The position numbers and the translations under genes were made by a program. This document shows, one piece after another, positions 10,647 to 22,672 of a stretch of 64,000 nucleotides of DNA. The stretch is from Paguma larvata (lineage: Eukaryota; Chordata; Mammalia; Carnivora; Viverridae). The notes beneath the pieces were generated by a model, which did not search any database, was not told where the DNA came from, and saw only the letters and a list, made by a program, of their open reading frames with translations. The first letter of the stretch is position 1. Every line of letters begins with the position of its first letter. The DNA is taken from positions 46,344,558-46,408,557 of the forward strand of contig CM057826.1 in the NCBI GenBank assembly GCA_030068075.1, read 5' to 3'.

Positions 10647-10881
10647 TTAATACAAAATTGTGGGGCGCCTGGGTGGCTCAGTCGGTTAAGTGGCCGGCTT
10701 CAGCTCAGGTCATGATCTCATGGTCTGTGAGTTCGAGCCCCACGTCAGGCTCTGTGCTGACGGTTCATCAGAACCTGGAGCCTGCTTCAGATTCTATATC
10801 TCCCTCTCTCTCTGCCCTTCCACTGCTCATGCTCTGTCTCTATGTCTCTCAAAAATAAATAAATGTTAATACAAAATTGTG
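10647..10881 (+). mobile_element. young CAN-SINE with perfect 16-base duplication
   Basis: The SINE body 10663-10865 begins GGGCGCCTGGGTGGCTCAG. It is bounded by identical direct repeats TTAATACAAAATTGTG at 10647-10662 and 10866-10881. High similarity to the consensus and the unmutated duplication indicate a recent insertion. Confidence 0.96.
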
Positions 10882-11299
10882 ATAGGAATACATTGGGAAG
10901 AAGGGCAGAGAGGAAGGGGAATGGGAGTGCAAGAAAGTCAAACCCTACTCACCTGTCAGGAGGTCAATAGATGGTAATCAAAGCGATCAATCAAATAACA
11001 GTCAAAGCACATTATTAGTAATATGGAAAAAAAACATAAGAAAAAACTCAGAAGAGTTTACATTTTATGGGAAGGAATAGGAAAGGTATTGACTTTTTTT
11101 TTAGTTATAAGCTTTTTAGAATAATTTTACTTTAGAAAATGTACATATTGAGCACATCTTGCACCCAGATCTTAGTTTCTAAATACCACTCTCCAATTAA
11201 AGGAACCAGGACTCCTTGGAGAAATGTCTGGTTCTAGGACTGGGGCAGGAAATACTTAAAATGAGTCTGGAATGTTTTGTGCTAGAAAGTCTGAAAGTG

Positions 11300-12450
11300 C
11301 TCAAAAAATAAATAAAACTCACAATGGTGTGATTGTTAAATGGACACAGGAGGCAACCAAACAAGCTACCAATGACAAAGCCGGAACAACCCAAGCAACA
11401 AAATAAACTAGAACTGGATTATAACCCTAAGTATAAAATAAATGTCTATACTGATATAGTGATTGAATCAATAAATAAGTGAGGGAGAAGAAACAAAGCT
11501 TCTATCCAAAAAAATTCCAAATAATTTATGTAGTTACTTCCTCCTCAAAGGAAAGGTGGAGCATAATTCCTATCCTTAACTGTGGGCTGAACACAGTGAC
11601 TTCCTTCCAAAACTTGCAGTAAAGACAGTGAGAACAAAGACTAACTTTACAGTGGAGAGATCTGGCATACACTACCTCAAGCAGGTGATCAAGGTCAGCA
11701 ACGATGAAGACAAGTCATGTTGATAGTTTGCATCCATGGTATGATGTGGTATAAATGGTACTTTACCCATGTGGTAAAGTCTTCTTCCCAAGAAACATAA
11801 TCCCAGTATAATCATGAGGAAAACATCAAACACAGCCAAACTGAGGCAGATTCTACAAAATATTTGACAAATACTTTTCAAAACGTCCAATGTCATGGGG
11901 CGTCTGGATGCCTCAGTCCCTTAAGCGTCTGACTCTCGATTTCAGCTCAGGTCATGGTCTCACAGTTTATGAGATTGAGCCCCGTGTTGAGCTTTGTGCT
12001 GACAGTGCAAAGCTTGCTTGGCATTCTCTCTTTCCACCTCTCCCTCTACCTCTTCCTCACTCTTTCCCGTGCATGCTGTCTTTCTCTCTATTTCTCTCTC
12101 AAAATAAATTTAAAAAATCTTAAGAAACCTGCCAAGGTCATTAAAAAACAAGGGGAAATCTGAAAAAATGTTACAGCCAAGAGGAACCAAAGAATACATG
12201 ACAACTAAATGTATGTGGTATCCTAGAGAGGCTCCTGGAAGAGAAAAAGGCCATTAGGTGAAAATTAAGAAAATTTTGGACTTTATAGCAATATATTAAT
12301 ATCGGCTTATTAACTGTTGCACATATACCATTACCATAATGTAAGATGTTAACAATAGGTAAAGCTAAGCGTGGGGCGTATGGAAACTGTTCTAGCTTCA
12401 TCATTTTTCTGAATCTAAAGCTATTCTAAAATAAGGGTTTTTTAATGTAC
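11300..12450 (+). repeat. L1M 3' untranslated region
   Basis: Carries the old L1M 3' UTR landmarks in order: 'actttacagtggagagatct', 'gtgatcaaggtcagcaacg', 'aagtcatgttgatag', 'gtcttcttcccaagaaac', 'cagccaagaggaacc' and 'tctaaagctattctaaaata'. A SINE (about 11898-12123) interrupts it. Confidence 0.78.
11898..12123 (+). mobile_element. CAN-SINE
   Basis: Full-length copy from 'ggggcgtctggatgcctcag' to the AAAATAAATTTAAAAAA tail, inserted in the L1M 3' UTR. Confidence 0.92.
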
Positions 12451-13104
12451 ATATGCTTTTATTTTAGGAATGCAAATGTTAGTAATAATTTAGTATCTGT
12501 AAGGGGTCACACACTAGAAAGAGAGGCTAAGCTTGGTCATCCTCTCTCCCTAAGTTAGCATCCCTAGATGGTCTTCATCCTAATATTGGATGCTCAATTT
12601 GTATTACTGTATTAAAGCATATTATTCTTCAGAGAGGGCCATAGCAGTTTTAGATAGTTCATGTCTTTGCCACCTTTCTCTGCATATGGAGGTTTGCATC
12701 TGGAGACCCGGTCCTCCCTCATTCTCAGTCAATGCAGTTTAGATGGCATTGATTTCATTTATGGCCATGGTGTTTGGGTCAAGGATGAAAAATTGATCCA
12801 AATAAAGCCAAGAATACAGAACCTTGACACATTTACTAGAACTTTTGAGAGATAGGAACACTCCCTATTTTTCACTGATTTTTCGGCTTTGAGAAAAGGA
12901 GCCTGAACCCAAAGTTATCCATTATGCCACCAATGGGTGAAGCCTGCCTGATGAGAGAATCAATTAGGCAGAAGGCAAGTGGAGAAATAGAGAATCCTAG
13001 GTCCTTGACAAGGCTTGAACCTCTGAGACAAGACAAATCAATGTGCCAGTGAATGTCCTTTGAAATAAAGCCAGTTTGTGTGGGGTCTTCAGTCATTTGG
13101 AATC
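12451..13104. other. Intergenic, nothing recognised
   Basis: No repeat, exon or RNA gene could be assigned in this stretch. Confidence 0.4.
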
Positions 13105-13577
13105 AAAAGACCCCATGTTCTGGGACACCTGGGTGGCTTCAGCTCAGGTCATGATCTCATGTGTAGGAGTTTGAGCCCCGCATCAGGATCTGTGCTGCTG
13201 ACATCTCAGAGCCTGCATCCTGCTTTGGATTCTGTGTCTCCCTCTCTCTCTGCCCCACCCCTGCTCCTGCTTTGTCTCTCTATATATATCTCTCAAGAAT
13301 AAATAAACATTTGGGACACCTGGGTGGCTCAGTTGGTTAAGCGGCCGACTTCGGCTCAGGTCATGATCTCACGGTCTGTGAGTTCGAGCCCCGTGTCGGG
13401 CTCTGTGCTGACGGCTCAGAGCCTGGAGCCTGCTTCGGATTCTGTGTCTCCCTCTTCTCTGCCCTTCCCCTGCTCATACTCTGTCTCTATGTCTCTCAAA
13501 AATAAATAAACATTAAAAAAATTTAAAAAAAAGAATAAATAAACATTAAAAATTAAAAAAAAAACACCCCATGTTCT
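13105..13577 (+). mobile_element. Nested pair of CAN-SINEs
   Basis: An older SINE (13122 to about 13311, lacking part of its first box) carries a second SINE (13312-13530) in its A-rich tail. The inner copy is bounded by AAGAATAAATAAACATT at 13295-13311 and 13531-13547. The outer copy is bounded by AAAAGACCCCATGTTCT at 13105-13121 and a one-mismatch copy at 13561-13577. The two duplications give the order of insertion directly. Confidence 0.93.
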
Positions 13578-14054
13578 TAAATCCAGAAGGACTTCTATAT
13601 AATGGTAATTCAGCTGGATGACTAAAGTTTTTCCAATTTAAGTGTTTACATTGGTAAATTATCTGGTCCAACTACCTGCTTCACCAAATATCTGCTTTCA
13701 CCCTGGCCTTTCAATCATTCAGCAAGTGGCTTCTCAATCTATTTATTTTTGGCATGTGAATTCTGCTAGGTTCTGGAGGTAAAGACAAATAAGGCACAGA
13801 TCTTACTCTTAAGGACATGACAGTTTCAAATTTTAACCAGAGGAGGTATTATTTATTTAAATTACTATTTAAAGATAAGGCTGTTGCAGGCCAGAAGATA
13901 AAAGACTGTTAAGTGATATGAAGAAAATAGAATCCATGTTTTCTAATAAAGAGTTATTTGTGGTAAACAATACTTCCTTTCTGATAAATGAGGTTAAACA
14001 TAATCCCACTCATTAATTTTTATTCATTAATGTCTTCATCAGCTATAGCAGAGG
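13578..14054. other. Intergenic, nothing recognised
   Basis: AT-rich sequence with no assigned repeat. Confidence 0.4.
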
Positions 14055-14278
14055 TCAGCAAACTATTGCCTATGGACCAGATCCAGCCCACCACCCATCT
14101 TTGTAAATAAAGTTATATTGCAACACAGTCATGCCCATATGTTTACATATTATTTATGGCTGCTTTCACGCTACAATGGCAGAGTTGAGAAAATGCAACA
14201 GATGCTGTATGGTCCACAAAGCCAAAAATATTTACCATCTGGTCTTAACAGAAAGAGTTCACCAACCTTTGGACTATA
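14055..14278. repeat. hAT-Charlie-type DNA transposon fossil
   Basis: Text such as 'ggtcagcaaactattgccta', 'gtaaataaagttatattg', 'tttatggctgctttcacgc' and 'gttcaccaacctttgg' is a common short hAT-family element with inverted ends. The same family occurs inverted at 61955-62170. Confidence 0.75.
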
Positions 14279-14284
14279 TACTGA

Positions 14285-14580
14285 ATTCATGCTATGTGAC
14301 ATGCACTGTGCTAAACACTGAGACAGCAATATGAGACCAGCCATTCTTACCCTCAATAAGTTCACAGGCTAGTGCCTCCTAGTGGGAGACAAGCAAGGTG
14401 ACAGAAAATATAGCACGTAGTGATTAGGAAAGGACAGAATAGTATGGGAATGTTGAGAAAAGGTTCCTAGCCCAGTCTTGAAGATGGAAGAAGAGTCAAG
14501 AACACTTTTTAAAAATAGACCTCAAGGACATTGGAGAGGATTGGGGTGGCATAGAAAGAATTTCCAGCAGAATGAAGAAC
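14285..14580 (-). repeat. L2 LINE 3' end, inverted
   Basis: 'gcactgtgctaaacactgag', then 'agttcacaggctagtgc' and 'gggagacaagcaaggtgac' read as the reverse complement of the L2 3' end. Confidence 0.6.
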
Positions 14581-14780
14581 ATGTAGAAGCTCAGTGACTA
14601 TAACAGCAAGGCATTTTAGACTAACCGAAGAATTTCAGCTTCACAAGTCTTTATCATAGTATTTAAAAGTAAATGTAAAACTTAAATGTTCTGACAAAAA
14701 AAAAGTAAATGAACAGATAAAATAAAACAGGGCTATATGTAGATTAACACTGAGACAATGTAGTGATCTGAGGATTATGG

Positions 14781-14782
14781 TT

Positions 14783-14822
<40 letters not shown>
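14781..14822 (+). repeat. (TG)n microsatellite
   Basis: About twenty TG units, uninterrupted. Confidence 0.97.
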
Positions 14823-14824
<2 letters not shown>

Positions 14825-15298
14825 AATTTCTCTATGACTGGGCCCCAAATCAGGAGGGAAGAAGTGGAAGTTAGGAGACTGGAACACAGGCCAGAGGCAG
14901 ATCACAAAAGACCTGATAAGCCACATGAAGGAGGGCACTGTCTGAGGGCAAAGAGGAACCCATCTTTTGTGGATGATTACTGAGCCTGGTAGTAAAGCCT
15001 ATAAAAGAATGAATTACACAATTGGGAGTATTTTCATTAAAATGTGCCTAGAACTTATTTGTTGCATCTCTAAATCTCCTCCAGCTTTGGCAGGTTATGA
15101 CTACATATTCTGTTAGCTCAGGGAATGACTTCAACCTGGGAAAGGAGGTATTGTCTGAGTTCTTTTATTGAGGTAGAAGGACAGCCTCTCTTGCTCATTG
15201 TCAACTTTGGGAGTCTATTTAGCAAGCTTCCTCTCACTCTATGACCCCTACATCAGCTTCTTTATTTGCTATTATTTTCTATGGGATGGGAAATAACA

Positions 15299-15555
15299 CT
15301 GCCTGGGTTCCATCTTTTTTTTTTTAATTTTAACATTTTTATTTATTATTGAGAGAGAGAGAGAGACAGAACATGAGCATGGGAGGGGAAGAGAGAGAGG
15401 GAGACATGGAATCTGAAGGAGGCTCCAGGCTCTGAGCTATCAGCACAGAGCCCAACATGGAGCTCGAACTCACAAACTGCAAGATCATGACCTGAGCTGA
15501 AGTCAGAAGCTTAACCGACTGAGCCACCCAGGCACCCCTGCCTGGGTTCCATCTT
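15299..15555 (-). mobile_element. CAN-SINE with perfect duplication
   Basis: Reverse-oriented SINE, body about 15317-15537, between identical copies of CTGCCTGGGTTCCATCTT at 15299-15316 and 15538-15555. Confidence 0.95.
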
Positions 15556-15559
15556 GACC

Positions 15560-15740
15560 ACATACCAGCTGTGTGGCTATGAGCAATTTACTCAATGTCT
15601 CTGTGCTCAATGACCTCTCTATAAAATAGAGATAGTAGTACCTATATCTTGGATTGCTGTGAGCACTAAAGGACATGGCCTGTGGAGAGCATTTAGCAGA
15701 GTACCATGCAGACAGTGAACCCCCAACAAATATTAGTTAC
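15560..15740 (+). repeat. MIR SINE
   Basis: 'accagctgtgtggctatgag', then 'tctctgtgctcaatgacctc', 'ataaaatagagatagtagta' and 'gtgagcactaaagg' follow the MIR consensus in order. Confidence 0.8.
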
Positions 15741-17639
15741 TATTCAAATAGTTATTATTCAGGTATAGTTAGAAGAACACAAAAAGCAGAATGACCTATT
15801 GTAATGGATATATCTTGTTCTTGCCTGTTCAATGTCCCTTCCTCTGTGGAACCAACGCCTTTTAATCTATATGGATCCAGTCTGGCATATGAGTAGGGTG
15901 GGCATATGCCTTAGGTATAGCCATTCATTTTAACCCATTCCCCTGTGGGGATTGATACAAGCCAAAGAAAATAGACTGGTCTGCTTGGAGAAGCTGAGTC
16001 AATTGGAGACATGGAGATCCATGGAAGTGAAATCTTGGAAAAAAAAGGCAAACACAAAAGGATCACTAATTTCCTCATCAATCCAAAGTTTGATACGTGT
16101 GGTCACACCTTAGCTTGCATAATTCCTTCTGAGTAGTCAATTCTATTTCTGTACAGCCCTAGTTGTTAGGGAAATAAAAAAGAATTAATATTCATCAAAT
16201 CATGGCTATGTGCCAAGCACCATGCTAGGCATTGTTCACGCATAACCCCAACAAATCTATAAAAAATATATCTTTTTTTATAGTAAAAAAGGGATTGGAA
16301 TAGGTTCAAAATACAGCTCTTGTCTAGCATGTTAGTTAGAACTTATTTGAGGACAAGAACAGAGGTTCACTGATATTTCCCCAAGGAAGAAGTGATTCAT
16401 GACAAGGGCACACATGGTCTGGAATCAGTACCCCATCAGGAATCTCCAAGGTATCATGTGCTCTGCTCTTTTGGGTATCTCTGCCTCTCTCTGAAACTCT
16501 CCCTGAGACCAACTTCCTCATGATTTCAGCTTGCCCATAGTCCATATCATTATATCCCAGCCCAAATCCTCTCTTTGACCCTCAACTCAGCTCTCTGAGC
16601 TCATTGACTTACTCTCTCAATTCTAAATTCCAAATGCCTGAAAGAGAAATTCAGTCCCTCCAGTTCTCATTTTCCATGGTAGACCCCAGGCTGTAGTTCA
16701 ATGGCAGATCTGTAGTTAGCTACTCTAGGAGAAAGATCCCACTGTGCAGAACTCAATCATTCCATTTGTAATTTGGGAAATGGGAGCTATGGATGGCGTA
16801 CACTCCCTCAGAAGTGGCTGGGGTAGACAGGCAAAGACTAAGAACTCTAATACAAATAAGAATTTATGTATTAGTTGGTCACCAAAATAGTCCATTGAAT
16901 CATTTGGGAATCCATTCAACTGTGAGTAACAGAAATTCCAATTCACAGAAGCCTAAACATTTAAGGTGTTTGTTTTTCCTCTCATAACAAGAAGTCTGGA
17001 TGTAGGTAACTCAGGGATTAAAAAATATCATCAAGGACTCAGGCCCATGTTGTTTTGTCACAACAAGGTCGTGAGAGGGCTGATGTACTTTCAAACATCA
17101 AGTTCATCTTTGGGAAGGGGAAAGGAGAGTCATCGTGGCTTTCACATCATTATTCCTTGACTTTTATTTGGAAAGGAATGCCCTTCTAATCAAATTCTCC
17201 TTGTAACTTATTACCCAGAATAAGACCACCAGTCAATACTCTAATCTATCTTGTGACATATTTATAACTGGTTTAAACCAATTAGGTCTATCTGCTGAGC
17301 TTCTGATAGGGACCAAAGTTCTCTGAAATCAAAAAATTGAATATCCTGGTTTCCTGGAAAAAAAAATAAAGAAGGAAATTAAAATAAGGAAAAGCTGTTG
17401 GTTTAGCAGCAACTAGCATCTTCTTTAAAAGAGCAGTCCTCTAGGACAAGGGACTACGTATACACATCGCCTACAGCTGGCACCATGCCAGGCTTCCAGT
17501 AGATAACTAGTTCTTGTTGAGTGAATGAATGAATATTTTGACTCATTAAAGGGATAAACTGATAACAGAGTAGAAAAAAAGATGAGAGTGGCTGTCAGGA
17601 AATGAAAATATTTCAGAAATCACCATGGAGACCTGTCTC
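15741..17639. other. Intergenic, sparse repeats
   Basis: A short inverted MIR-like piece at about 16190-16260 and an L2 3' end at about 17440-17545 ('gaatgaatgaatat'). The remainder is unassigned; no exon found. Confidence 0.45.
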
Positions 17640-17770
17640 CCCTCTCTGAATCTCAGTTTCTTCATCTGTAAAATAAAATTGAATAATCTTTTCACCACAG
17701 AGTTGGTTTGGTGATTACATGAGACTACTTATCGGCAAGTTCTTTGAAATCATGAAGAATTAGGAAGCCA
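17640..17770 (+). repeat. MIR SINE fragment
   Basis: 'tctgaatctcagtttcttca' and 'tctgtaaaataaaattg' are the MIR core. Confidence 0.7.
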
Positions 17771-18600
17771 CTGTTCTGATTTATAAGTTATGGAAACGAA
17801 GATGAAAGGAAGCTGGCATGAGTCAATTGGCCTTATAAAGTCATCCTCACAAATAGAAAAGGAGAAATGGTGCCTTGGGTGGATACATATTCTGATTGGT
17901 TCAAGAAGTCATTGTTACATGGATTTTATCCTCTAAAGATGAAAGAGAGTTTCCATATGAATAATATGGAAAGTGCTGAAATCTTGGAAACCCAACTTTT
18001 GTTTCTTCTGGTAAGGCCAAAACAGGGTAAAAAATTGAAAGTGGAAGAATTTAATGTAAGAATGAAAAAAGTACATCATTCAACTTCTCTGGGGATATCC
18101 TGGTTGGCTCGAATATAAAAAAAAATCACTATTTCTAGGTCACATTATATTGTAGAACCTCAGATAAATATAACTGGCTGCCTTTGGCAGTTAAGTTCAA
18201 TTTAATTTCCTATAGCTTAGTGATAGTTATTTTTATAGATATTCCAGTGATCTTCCAGGCATATGGTGAAGTAGCACGCCCACCCCTATATGTTAGATAT
18301 GGCCACAGGACTTGATTTTGCCAGTGCTTGTGGGCAGGAGTGTCATGGATCATTTGTAGGTGGAAGTCTATATGAATTGCATACAATTCATTCACTATTT
18401 TTCCTTCCCCTGACACAGTAACTGGCTCTGAATAGCGAAAGCTCCACAAGTCTGGGTCCCTGAGTGAGAATGACATCAGGTAGGGACCCCTTCCCCAAGG
18501 ACATTCAATAAAAGCAAGCAAAAACAAAACTTTTATTGTTCTAAACCACTAAATTGTTTGTTTGCCTAACCATAGCATAATGTACCATATCCTAATATCA
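17771..18600. other. Intergenic, nothing recognised
   Basis: Chance open frames only (17867-18118 plus, 18210-18527 minus), with no recognised domain. Confidence 0.4.
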
Positions 18601-18601
18601 C

Positions 18602-18650
18602 CTCAGTCCTATGGAAACAGCAATGAGAAGTCCTATAGAAACAGCAATAA
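18602..18650 (+). repeat. 24-base tandem duplication
   Basis: TCCTATGGAAACAGCAATGA and its neighbour TCCTATAGAAACAGCAATAA are two adjacent copies of one unit of about 24 bases, immediately left of the inverted repeat. Confidence 0.75.
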
Positions 18651-18652
18651 AA

Positions 18653-19248
18653 AAGTAAATATGGACATGGATAACCTTACTATGATGTTCTAATTACAGC
18701 GATAAGGTGTGCCCAGCTTACTACTGAAGCTCAAGTGGGACCTTTCAATTCAGGAAAACTTCTTGTAGGCTATTCAGTCTGAGTGTTGAAAGATGAATGA
18801 GGTAAGTAAAATTAAAGACAAATGGTTCTCACTTGGGTAAGAACATTCAGGTGAGGTAGTCCACAGTTGGAAGCTCTGATGCTTACTAGCCACGTGGCTA
18901 TCATTTACCTCTCTGTAGTCTTGCTCATATTCCTGTAGCAGTCTATATCTGTGGTACTCAAATCCGGCTGCACCTTGAAATCAAAAAAGAAACTTCTAAA
19001 AAATATGCCCAGGTTCTACCTCCATACTTCGCGATTTCATTGGGTGAGATCAAGGCATTAACATTTTTTTAAGCTCAATAGTGCAGCTAGGATTGAGAAC
19101 CACTTGTCTTTAATTTTACTTACCTCATTCATCTTTCAACACTCAGACTTTCAACACTCAGTCTACAAAATGTTTTCCTGAATTCAAAGGTACACCTTTG
19201 GCTGCAATTGGAACATCATAGTAAGGTTATCCATGTCCATATTTACTT
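18653..19248. repeat. Large imperfect inverted repeat
   Basis: The left arm 18653-18830 and the right arm 19095-19248 are reverse complements of one another with a few gaps. The outer end (AAGTAAATATGGACATGGAT against its complement at 19229-19248) and the inner end (ATGAATGAGGTAAGTAAAAT against 19110-19129) are nearly perfect. The spacer of about 264 bases contains a MER5-like fossil at about 18955-19110 whose end overlaps the inner edge of the right arm. The right arm has an extra 15-base tandem copy of ACTTTCAACACTCAG. Confidence 0.85.
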
Positions 19249-19504
19249 TCTAACTGGACTGTTAGATCTCTTAGAACACATGGATATAGTAGAGTCTTTT
19301 TATGCCAGTACCTCCTACCATACTATAAATCAAAAGATATACCCAATAAATGCTTATTTATTTAAACAGAAAACAAGACCACTTGATTAAAACTAAGAAA
19401 CCGTTGGTGATCTTTGAGAAAACGGTGGTAAGAGAATGGTGGAAGAAATAGTAATCATTCTACATCGAGAATCAAAGGTAAGTTTGGGTATCTATTTGAG
19501 AAAA

Positions 19505-20770
19505 CAAATAGAGGCATCATGATTCCGGATTTCAAGCTATATTACAAAGCTATAGTCATCAAGACAGTATGGTACTGGAACAAAAACAGACACATAGATC
19601 AATGGAGTAGAATGGAAAACCCAGAAATTGACCTACAACTATATGGTCAACTCATCTTCAACAAAGCAGGAAATAATATCCAATGGAAAAAGATAGTCTC
19701 TTTAAAAAATGGTGTTGGGAAAACCAGACAGTGAAATGTAGAAAAATGAACTGGGTCTTTTCTTACTTCACACACACAAATAAATTCAAAATGGATGAAA
19801 GACCTAAATGTGAGACCGACAAAACCCTAAAGGAAAATGCAGGCAGCAACCTATTTGACCTTGGCTGGAGCGACTTCTTACTAGACACATAACCAAAGGC
19901 AAGGAAAATAAAAGCAAACGTGAACTATTGAGACTTCATCAAGATAAAAATCTTCTGCTCAGTGAAGGAAACTACCAACAAAACTTAAAGGGAGCCTGCA
20001 GAATGGGAGAAAATATTTGCAAATGACATATCTGATAAAGGGTTGGTATCTGAAATCTATAAAGAATTTATTAAATTCAACACCCAAAAACCAAATAACC
20101 CAGTTAAGAAATAGGCAGAAAATGGGGAGCCTGGGTGGCTCAGATGGTTGAGCATCCAACTCTTGGTTTCATTTCAGATCATGATCTCACAGTTCATGAG
20201 TCAAGTCCTGCCTCAGGCTCTGTGCTGACAGCATGGAGCCTGCTTTGGATTTCTCTCTTCCTCTCTGCCTCTACCCTGCTTGCACTTTCTCTCTCAGAAA
20301 ATAAAAAATGAAAGAAATAAATGAGCAGAAGACATGAATTGACAATTTTCCAAAGACATCCAGACACATGAAAAGATGCTCAACATCACTCATCATCAAG
20401 GAAATACAAATCAAAACCACAATAAAATACCACCTCACACCTGTAAGAATGGCTAAAATTAACAATACAAGAAACAACAGATGTTGGCAAAGATGTGGAG
20501 AAGGTGAACCCTCTTGCACCGTTGGTGGGAATTCTACTCTGGAGAACAGTATGGAGGTTCCTCAGGAAACTGAAAATAGATTTACCCCATGATCCAGCAA
20601 TTGCACTATTACGTATTTGCCCAAAGGATACAAAAATACAGATTCAATGGGGTACATGCACCCCAATGTTTATAGCAGCATTATCAACAATAGCCAGACT
20701 ATGGAGAGAGCCCAAATATCCATCAACTGATGAATGAATAAAGAAAATGTGGCATATATATACAATCAAA
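19505..20770 (+). repeat. Carnivore L1, ORF2 C-terminus and 3' part
   Basis: Translates in pieces to L1 ORF2 C-terminal text ([29 protein letters not shown]), then 'catcactcatcatcaaggaa' and the classic 'ccaaatatccatcaactgat'. Broken by stops and by a SINE at about 20124-20308. 5'-truncated, non-functional. Confidence 0.88.
20124..20308 (+). mobile_element. CAN-SINE inside L1
   Basis: Starts 'ggggagcctgggtggctcag', with imperfect flanking copies of the L1 text 'aaataggcagaaaa' and 'aaatgagcagaaga'. Confidence 0.9.
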
Positions 20771-21358
20771 TGTACAAAATTAAAAAAGGAAAAATACATA
20801 CACATGTAACATACATACATACCAAAAAAAAAAAAAGGCTTGGTTATCTATTTGAAGATGTTGTCTTGACATAAGAAATAGAAAGACAAGATGATAATGG
20901 TCAAGAGAATGAGTTATTTTTAGGATGGCCAAAAAGCAGTTTTTGTGGCATTGGGAAAGATATCATTCAGAAGAGGAAATGTGTTTCTGCAGAGAAGTTT
21001 AATTTTTGTCGGACAACGATTCAGAAATAGAAGAAGGAGGTGGGGAAAAAGCACTGGTGTACAGAATGTCAAGTGGTTATTCTAAATACTGCAATCTGGG
21101 TGATATGTTCTTTCACTCCTAGCAGGTGCTCAATAAGCATTTGTTCAACGAATAAACTTTCTTTGTGCTAGTAAACATGTGCACTTCTCCACATGTGCAA
21201 GTAGTTCACCACACAGTTTAACATCATCGTGGTCGGTTATACCTCCTCCTATTTTCACCATTATCTGCATGCCTATCCTAACTTTTTCTCTAATGTATTA
21301 AGTAAATATAAGTATCCTAGATATGTAAGTATCCTTGAAAGATGCGTAGTATTGGTTT

Positions 21359-21587
21359 GAAAGTTATTTTTTTAATCTTTATTTTTTGAGAGAGAGAGAG
21401 AGCACAAGTAGAGGAGGAACCGAGAGACAGAGAGAGACACAGAATCTGAAGCAGGTTCCAGGCTCTGAGCTGTCATCACAGAGCCTAATGCCAGGCTCAA
21501 ACTCATAAACCATGAGATCATGACCTGAGCTGAAGTCGGATGCTTAACTGACTGAGCCACCCAGGCGCCCCTGAATGTTATTTTTTA
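21359..21587 (-). mobile_element. CAN-SINE
   Basis: Reverse-oriented; body about 21374-21572 between GAAAGTTATTTTTTT and GAATGTTATTTTTTA. Confidence 0.92.
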
Positions 21588-21589
21588 AT

Positions 21590-21960
21590 TTACAAACATT
21601 TTGCTATAGGTTTCATTCTGCTTCTGTTTTCATTTAACCCTATGTTCTTAAGATCTGTATTACTGTATGTACATTTATCTTATAGCTTCTAATTGCTGAA
21701 TATACCATTGTAGGCATATACCCTATCATACTCATACAGTCTCTTAATGATGAATATCTGTTTCCCTCCAACTCCTCACTAACATAAAGAAAATACTTCA
21801 AAGAATAGTCTCATACCTATCTCTATATGGACTTGATAAAGATTTCTTCCGGGTGGATATTCAGGAAAAGAATTGTTAAATCAGAGGCTAGTCACATACT
21901 TAATTTTCATAAGTGCCACCAAATCTCTCTCCCAAACTATTGACCAGTTTTACTCTTACC
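21590..21960 (-). repeat. old L1-derived sequence, inverted
   Basis: Degenerate text ending 'cttccgggtggatattcagg' and 'aaaagaattgttaaatcag' resembles the reversed L1 3' region ('...cccagaagtggaattgctgg'). Family assignment is tentative. Confidence 0.4.
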
Positions 21961-22437
21961 AGCTGTGCATGAGAATTCTGTTCCCCACATCCTCCCTAAT
22001 GATATTTTCCACTTTTTTTTCAAGCAGGTCACAGATCCACACTAGGGAATCATTTGTTAATGATCTAACCAGAAGAAATAAAATGGAAATCCAGAGAAAA
22101 ACGAAGATACCACCAACAAAGGGAGCCCTTTCCACTTCCAGTAAATAAATTCTGAATCTCTTATGACCTGGGCCAAAGAATCGAAATTTGCAAATCCAGA
22201 TAAATATCTGGGCGGCTCCCGTCTCTGCTCAGAAACAGCTGGGTTCAGGGAGTGGTGAGTAACTATATCCTTCTTTATAATTTTTGCCAAGTTGATGAAT
22301 GTAATGTGTTACTTTGTTCCCTTTAGATTTCTTTTTACTCCACATACTGGTTAACTGTTAATGTTCCTTCTCCTTCAGTGAATGGACTTCTCTTATATTT
22401 GCCCATTTTTCTATTTTGTGTCTGTGTGTATGTAATA

Positions 22438-22672
22438 TCATCTTTAATTTTTTTTAACGTTTATTTATTTTTTAGAGAGACAGAGAGACAGAGCATGAGT
22501 GGGGGAGCCTCAGAGAGAGAGAGGGAGACACAGAATCCGAAGCAGGCTCCAGGCTCTGAGCTGTCAGCATAGAGCCCAACGCGGGGCTCAAACTCACGAA
22601 CAGTGAGATCATGACCTGAGCCGAAGTCAGACGCTTAACCGACTGAACCACCCAGGCGCCCTTCATCTCTAA
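22438..22672 (-). mobile_element. CAN-SINE
   Basis: Reverse-oriented; body 22448-22662, flanked by TCATCTTTAA and TCATCTCTAA. Confidence 0.93.

Noticed and set aside
10663..10865. tRNA gene in the SINE heads
   Set aside because: The tRNA-like box is the SINE promoter; no intact cloverleaf and the copies have SINE tails and target duplications.
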